Source of the DNA: an uncultured Photobacterium sp.
GTDB lineage: Bacteria > Pseudomonadota > Gammaproteobacteria > Enterobacterales > Vibrionaceae
Length of the DNA stretch: 64,000 nucleotides
Assembly (NCBI RefSeq): GCF_947039875.1
Contig: NZ_CAMRAN010000008.1
Location: 41,863-105,862 of the forward strand
Direction: 5' to 3'
The stretch's first letter is position 1; every line of letters starts with the position of its first letter. Shown here in pieces: positions 60,773-64,000 of the stretch. A model generated the notes under the pieces. That model saw nothing but the letters and a program-made list of their open reading frames with translations. It did not search any database and was not told the origin of the DNA. Made by a program: the position numbers and the translations under genes.

Positions 60773-63700
60773 ATGCGACAAACACTAGGAGTCAGTTTAC
60801 TGTTCACTCTTTTATTACTCATCTTAACGGTAATAAGCGCAGCCACAGACAATAATCAAAATAATGATGAAATAATCAATAGAATAAAAACAGCACAACG
60901 CCAGCAACAATACCAACAACAACAACTTATTACCCAGCAGATTACTCATACAGTCTCTCATTTCGATCAACTAAATACTTATTTAAAGCAGCAATCTTGG
61001 CAACAAACACTAACACACTCACAGCGTGATGATTTCATTACATTCAGCAATAAAATACTCACAAGTAATACCACGCTACAGAGTATTAGTCTTATTGATT
61101 ATAAAAATAGCCATTATTTACAAACACTTGCTACCACAGAAGGCAAAATAATAGTCACAAAAGGCAAATCCATTACCGATGCTACTGAATTGAGCAATAT
61201 TGACCATGCTTTTGCACTACCATTCAATAAAACTTATATTAATATAGCCTCTGAGCCAATCAACACTATCGCGTATTATCAACATATGACGGTACAAAAT
61301 ATTTCATGGGTTATAAAAATAGAACAACAAAACCTTCCCCATCTTCTTATGGCATCGAAAACAAATTATTTATTGCCACTGCAATTATGGATAGTTAATA
61401 ACCAAGGTCAAACATTAGTTAATATTAAACAAAACCATATTACCGAAAATGATCCATCATTTATTAATGATGAAAAACATTTCAAAAAATCAAATTATAT
61501 ATTATGGAAAAAAATACAAAGTTATAATCATCAACAAATATTAAAAAATAACACTATCTATACTTATTCTCCTATTTTCATCCCTGTATCATTAAAATCA
61601 GAACTTGACTTTAAATATGGAAACTTATCTCCTTGGATATTAATTTCAACAGTTACATTAACGGATAACCCTCAATTTTTTAGTAAAAAACCATCTTTTA
61701 ATCTTTATATTAACTATTTAATAATTATATTAATCTTCATTGGCGGCATATTAATTACTTATTACATTAACAAACAAAAAAATGAAATAAGAAAAATAAA
61801 TAAGATCAGAAAAATAGATAACCTTCGTTATCACTCGCTAATTGAAAACACAGATTCAGGCATAATAATAATAGATAAGTATAAAAAAATAACAGCCATT
61901 AATGCAGCTGCACTTTCTATTTTAGATTTAAAAAATGACATTACTAATAAAAACTTAATTTCGTATGTACCGTCTATTGATACAAAAAGTGACATGGTTG
62001 CATTATTAAAAAAAATCAATGACATACAATACAATACACAGCAAAAAACGCAACTCAAGGTCCATAAAAAACACATCGAAATTATTGCTACTAAAGTCAA
62101 TAACAATGGTAATGATAACATCATATTGCATATTATTGACGTAACATCATGGATTAAACACGAACAAAAACTTAAAGGACTATCTAGAGCTGTAGAACAA
62201 AGCGAAGAAGCGGTGATCATTACTGATAAATTCGGATATATTGAATATGTGAACAGCTCATATAAGAAAAGCGCAGGGGATAATTATACAAATATCATTG
62301 GATTAGATAGTAAGACAATCTTTAAACGCTATACTAATGACAAAGATAAAATAGATGATATTCAATCAAAACTTAATCAAGGGAAAACGATTCAGCGTAT
62401 TATTTCTCAAAAAAACAAAGATAATAGTATTCAATATCTTGATAATACTATTTCCCCTATTCGGGACGATAATGGGCGAATCAGTAATTACATATCAACC
62501 AGTAAAGATATTACAGAACGTATAAACTATGAACATCAGCTAGATCATCTAGCGCATTATGATCAATTAACATCACTCCCAAATCGAAATATGTTTATTA
62601 AAAAAATAAATGAATCATTAGTATATTCAAAAGTCAATCATTCTAAAATATCTGTTTTAGTTATTGAGATTGATCTATTCAAACAATTACATGATTCTTT
62701 AGATAATGAGAAGAAAGAAAAAATAGTCGTTATTATATCAAAGCGTATTCGATCAAATCTCAGAGCTGTTAATCTTTTATCACGATTAAATAACAACCAA
62801 TTTGGTATAATCATCCAATCTGTTCAGCATCGCAAAAATATTGATCACTTAGCAAACCGATTACTCAACAATATCCATGCCCCCATAAGCTATGATGGTA
62901 AGTTGATTTCAATTTCAGCTAGTATTGGTATTTCATTACAAAAAAATACTACGATAACAGCTGAAAAAATAATTAAAAATGCAAATATAGCTCTCAGTTA
63001 CTCTAAAGATAAATCTAAAAATCAATATTGTTATTTTAATCCTGCAATGGAAACAGAAACGACACACAAGCTAGAACTCGAATCTGAATTACGAAAATCT
63101 ATCAACACAGATCGTTATGAGTTTTACTACCAACCAAAAGTATTAGCCCACTCGCACTCATTAACTGGCGTAGAAGCCCTACTACGATGGCGTGATCAAC
63201 ATGGAGATTATCAAGCTCCTGTTGATATTATTCCATTACTTGAGTCATCCGGTTTAATTCTAGAAGCTGGTATATTTCTTATTGAAAAAGCCTGTTATCA
63301 GCTTAAACAATGGCAACAACAAGGACTCAATATCAGTATGGCAATTAATATCTCGGCCCAGCAATTACTTGAATCCAATTTAACCGCCATTTTAAAACAA
63401 GCAATACAAAAAGCCGATTGTGATCCTGCATACCTTGAGCTTGAGATCACAGAGAGTGTTTTAATGACAGACATTGAATTAGCTTATCAAAAACTGATCG
63501 CACTCAAAACACTTGGCGTTAAAATTGCTATTGATGATTTTGGTACGGGGTATTCTTCACTTGCCTATCTGAGTCGGTTTCCCATCAATATACTTAAAAT
63601 AGACCGAGAGTTTGTTAAAGCCTTACCTTATAACAAAGACAGTATTACCATCATTGAAGCGATTATCGATCTTGCTCACAACCTTGGCCTAACCATTGTC

Positions 63701-63856
63701 GCAGAGGGAGTAGAAAATAGAGAACAAGTTATCACACTTGAAGCGCTTGGCGTCGAAGAATTTCAAGGCTTCTATTTCAATAAACCTCTTACCCGCGATA
63801 ATTTTAATCGCCAATATTTACATCCACAACGACAAATATCAGAGAACATAATATAA
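60773..63856 (+). CDS. Membrane PAS-GGDEF-EAL protein, probable cyclic-di-GMP phosphodiesterase
   Basis: 1027 residues. Helix at ~5-22, a periplasmic sensor domain rich in Gln and Asn to ~305, a second helix (~310-332), PAS domains at ~350-460 and ~468-580, a GGDEF domain at ~590-750 and an EAL domain at ~770-1020. The GGDEF site is degenerate (SRLNNNQFG stands for the usual RxGGDEF pattern), so cyclase activity is unlikely. The EAL site is complete: EALLRW, LELEITES, IDDFGTGYSSL, LKIDREFV, AEGVEN and QGFYF. It should hydrolyse cyclic di-GMP and thereby promote motility over biofilm. Single gene; signal sensed unknown. Confidence 0.88.
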   Translation: MRQTLGVSLLFTLLLLILTVISAATDNNQNNDEIINRIKTAQRQQQYQQQQLITQQITHTVSHFDQLNTYLKQQSWQQTLTHSQRDDFITFSNKILTSNTTLQSISLIDYKNSHYLQTLATTEGKIIVTKGKSITDATELSNIDHAFALPFNKTYINIASEPINTIAYYQHMTVQNISWVIKIEQQNLPHLLMASKTNYLLPLQLWIVNNQGQTLVNIKQNHITENDPSFINDEKHFKKSNYILWKKIQSYNHQQILKNNTIYTYSPIFIPVSLKSELDFKYGNLSPWILISTVTLTDNPQFFSKKPSFNLYINYLIIILIFIGGILITYYINKQKNEIRKINKIRKIDNLRYHSLIENTDSGIIIIDKYKKITAINAAALSILDLKNDITNKNLISYVPSIDTKSDMVALLKKINDIQYNTQQKTQLKVHKKHIEIIATKVNNNGNDNIILHIIDVTSWIKHEQKLKGLSRAVEQSEEAVIITDKFGYIEYVNSSYKKSAGDNYTNIIGLDSKTIFKRYTNDKDKIDDIQSKLNQGKTIQRIISQKNKDNSIQYLDNTISPIRDDNGRISNYISTSKDITERINYEHQLDHLAHYDQLTSLPNRNMFIKKINESLVYSKVNHSKISVLVIEIDLFKQLHDSLDNEKKEKIVVIISKRIRSNLRAVNLLSRLNNNQFGIIIQSVQHRKNIDHLANRLLNNIHAPISYDGKLISISASIGISLQKNTTITAEKIIKNANIALSYSKDKSKNQYCYFNPAMETETTHKLELESELRKSINTDRYEFYYQPKVLAHSHSLTGVEALLRWRDQHGDYQAPVDIIPLLESSGLILEAGIFLIEKACYQLKQWQQQGLNISMAINISAQQLLESNLTAILKQAIQKADCDPAYLELEITESVLMTDIELAYQKLIALKTLGVKIAIDDFGTGYSSLAYLSRFPINILKIDREFVKALPYNKDSITIIEAIIDLAHNLGLTIVAEGVENREQVITLEALGVEEFQGFYFNKPLTRDNFNRQYLHPQRQISENII

Positions 63857-63958
63857 GAGGTTCTCTTATTCAACGTTGTAGCTTATTATTAAGCATATAC
63901 GCCATTTTATTGTTAATCATAAGTGGATTCTTTTTTGATTACTTAGTAGGACGTCACA

Positions 63959-64000
63959 ATGAGTTTTAGTGATCACTTAGATAACTTTATTAAGCAACGG
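63959..64000 (+). CDS. Start of an unidentified gene (cut by window end)
   Basis: ATG 63959 follows AGGA with good spacing and opens MSFSDHLDNFIKQR before the sequence ends. Too short to identify. The gap 63857-63958 contains a short AAGAG/CTCTT hairpin and no gene. Confidence 0.5.
   Translation, partial: MSFSDHLDNFIKQR

Overview
The window looks like a chromosomal segment of a marine Vibrionaceae bacterium, most likely Photobacterium. That is an inference from AT-rich DNA combined with a hutXZ/TonB haem locus, TfoX, a chromosomal Qnr, a NiFe-hydrogenase maturation set, galTKM and an intact ebg operon. No rRNA, tRNA, CRISPR array or prophage was seen. Most of the DNA is ordinary, densely packed chromosome; the accessory parts are at about 2.1-9.4 kb and 44.9-46.2 kb.

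Layout. 1-2.1 kb: end of a hydrogenase operon (HyaD-type protease, then a degenerate HypF-like protein). 2.2-6.3 kb: a restriction-modification island (C5 methyltransferase with its own helix-turn-helix domain, McrB-like AAA+ protein, LlaJI-type nuclease). 6.25-6.84 kb: three tandem copies of a ~196-bp repeat built from hairpins, with a partial copy at 9.3 kb. 6.8-9.25 kb: LysR, pirin and isochorismatase-like hydrolase. 9.4-12.9 kb: hypBCDEA on the minus strand, facing the first hydrogenase block. 13.3-14.4 kb: two proteins of unknown function. 14.6-21.6 kb: haem uptake, with hutX-hutZ and a broken hutW on one strand and tonB-exbB-exbD-hutB-hutC-hutD on the other, around a Fur-like site. 22-24 kb: purR and tfoX. 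24.4-31.5 kb: a ynj-type operon (ynjA, a DedA-flavoprotein fusion, ynjBCD, ynjF). 31.5-33.8 kb: punR/punC. 34.2-37.1 kb: artPIQM arginine importer. 38.5-40.4 kb: lysine riboswitch and the NhaC-type transporter it controls. 40.5-44.7 kb: glyoxalase-like protein, Qnr, a cystatin-like lipoprotein, a CHMI-like isomerase and a three-gene membrane operon with cytochrome b561. 44.9-46.2 kb: Y1 (HUH) transposase element with TGGACAGCCA repeats. 46.2-50.4 kb: small genes and galR. 50.5-60.6 kb: galactoside use, with galT-galK-galM on the minus strand and ebgR, ebgA, ebgC and a YgjI-type transporter on the plus strand. 60.8-63.9 kb: a PAS-GGDEF-EAL membrane protein. A coding sequence starts at the right edge.

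How the genes work together. EbgA hydrolyses beta-galactosides to galactose, and GalM, GalK and GalT feed that galactose into the Leloir pathway; galE is not in the window. GalR-type operators lie in front of galR and galT, and a separate 12-mer, half of a palindrome, is shared by the ebgR and ebgA upstream regions. The TonB system energises an outer-membrane haem receptor encoded elsewhere, HutBCD moves haem across the inner membrane, and HutX and HutZ handle it in the cytoplasm. Several coding starts were moved downstream of the longest reading frame because a better Shine-Dalgarno sequence is present there; each case is noted.
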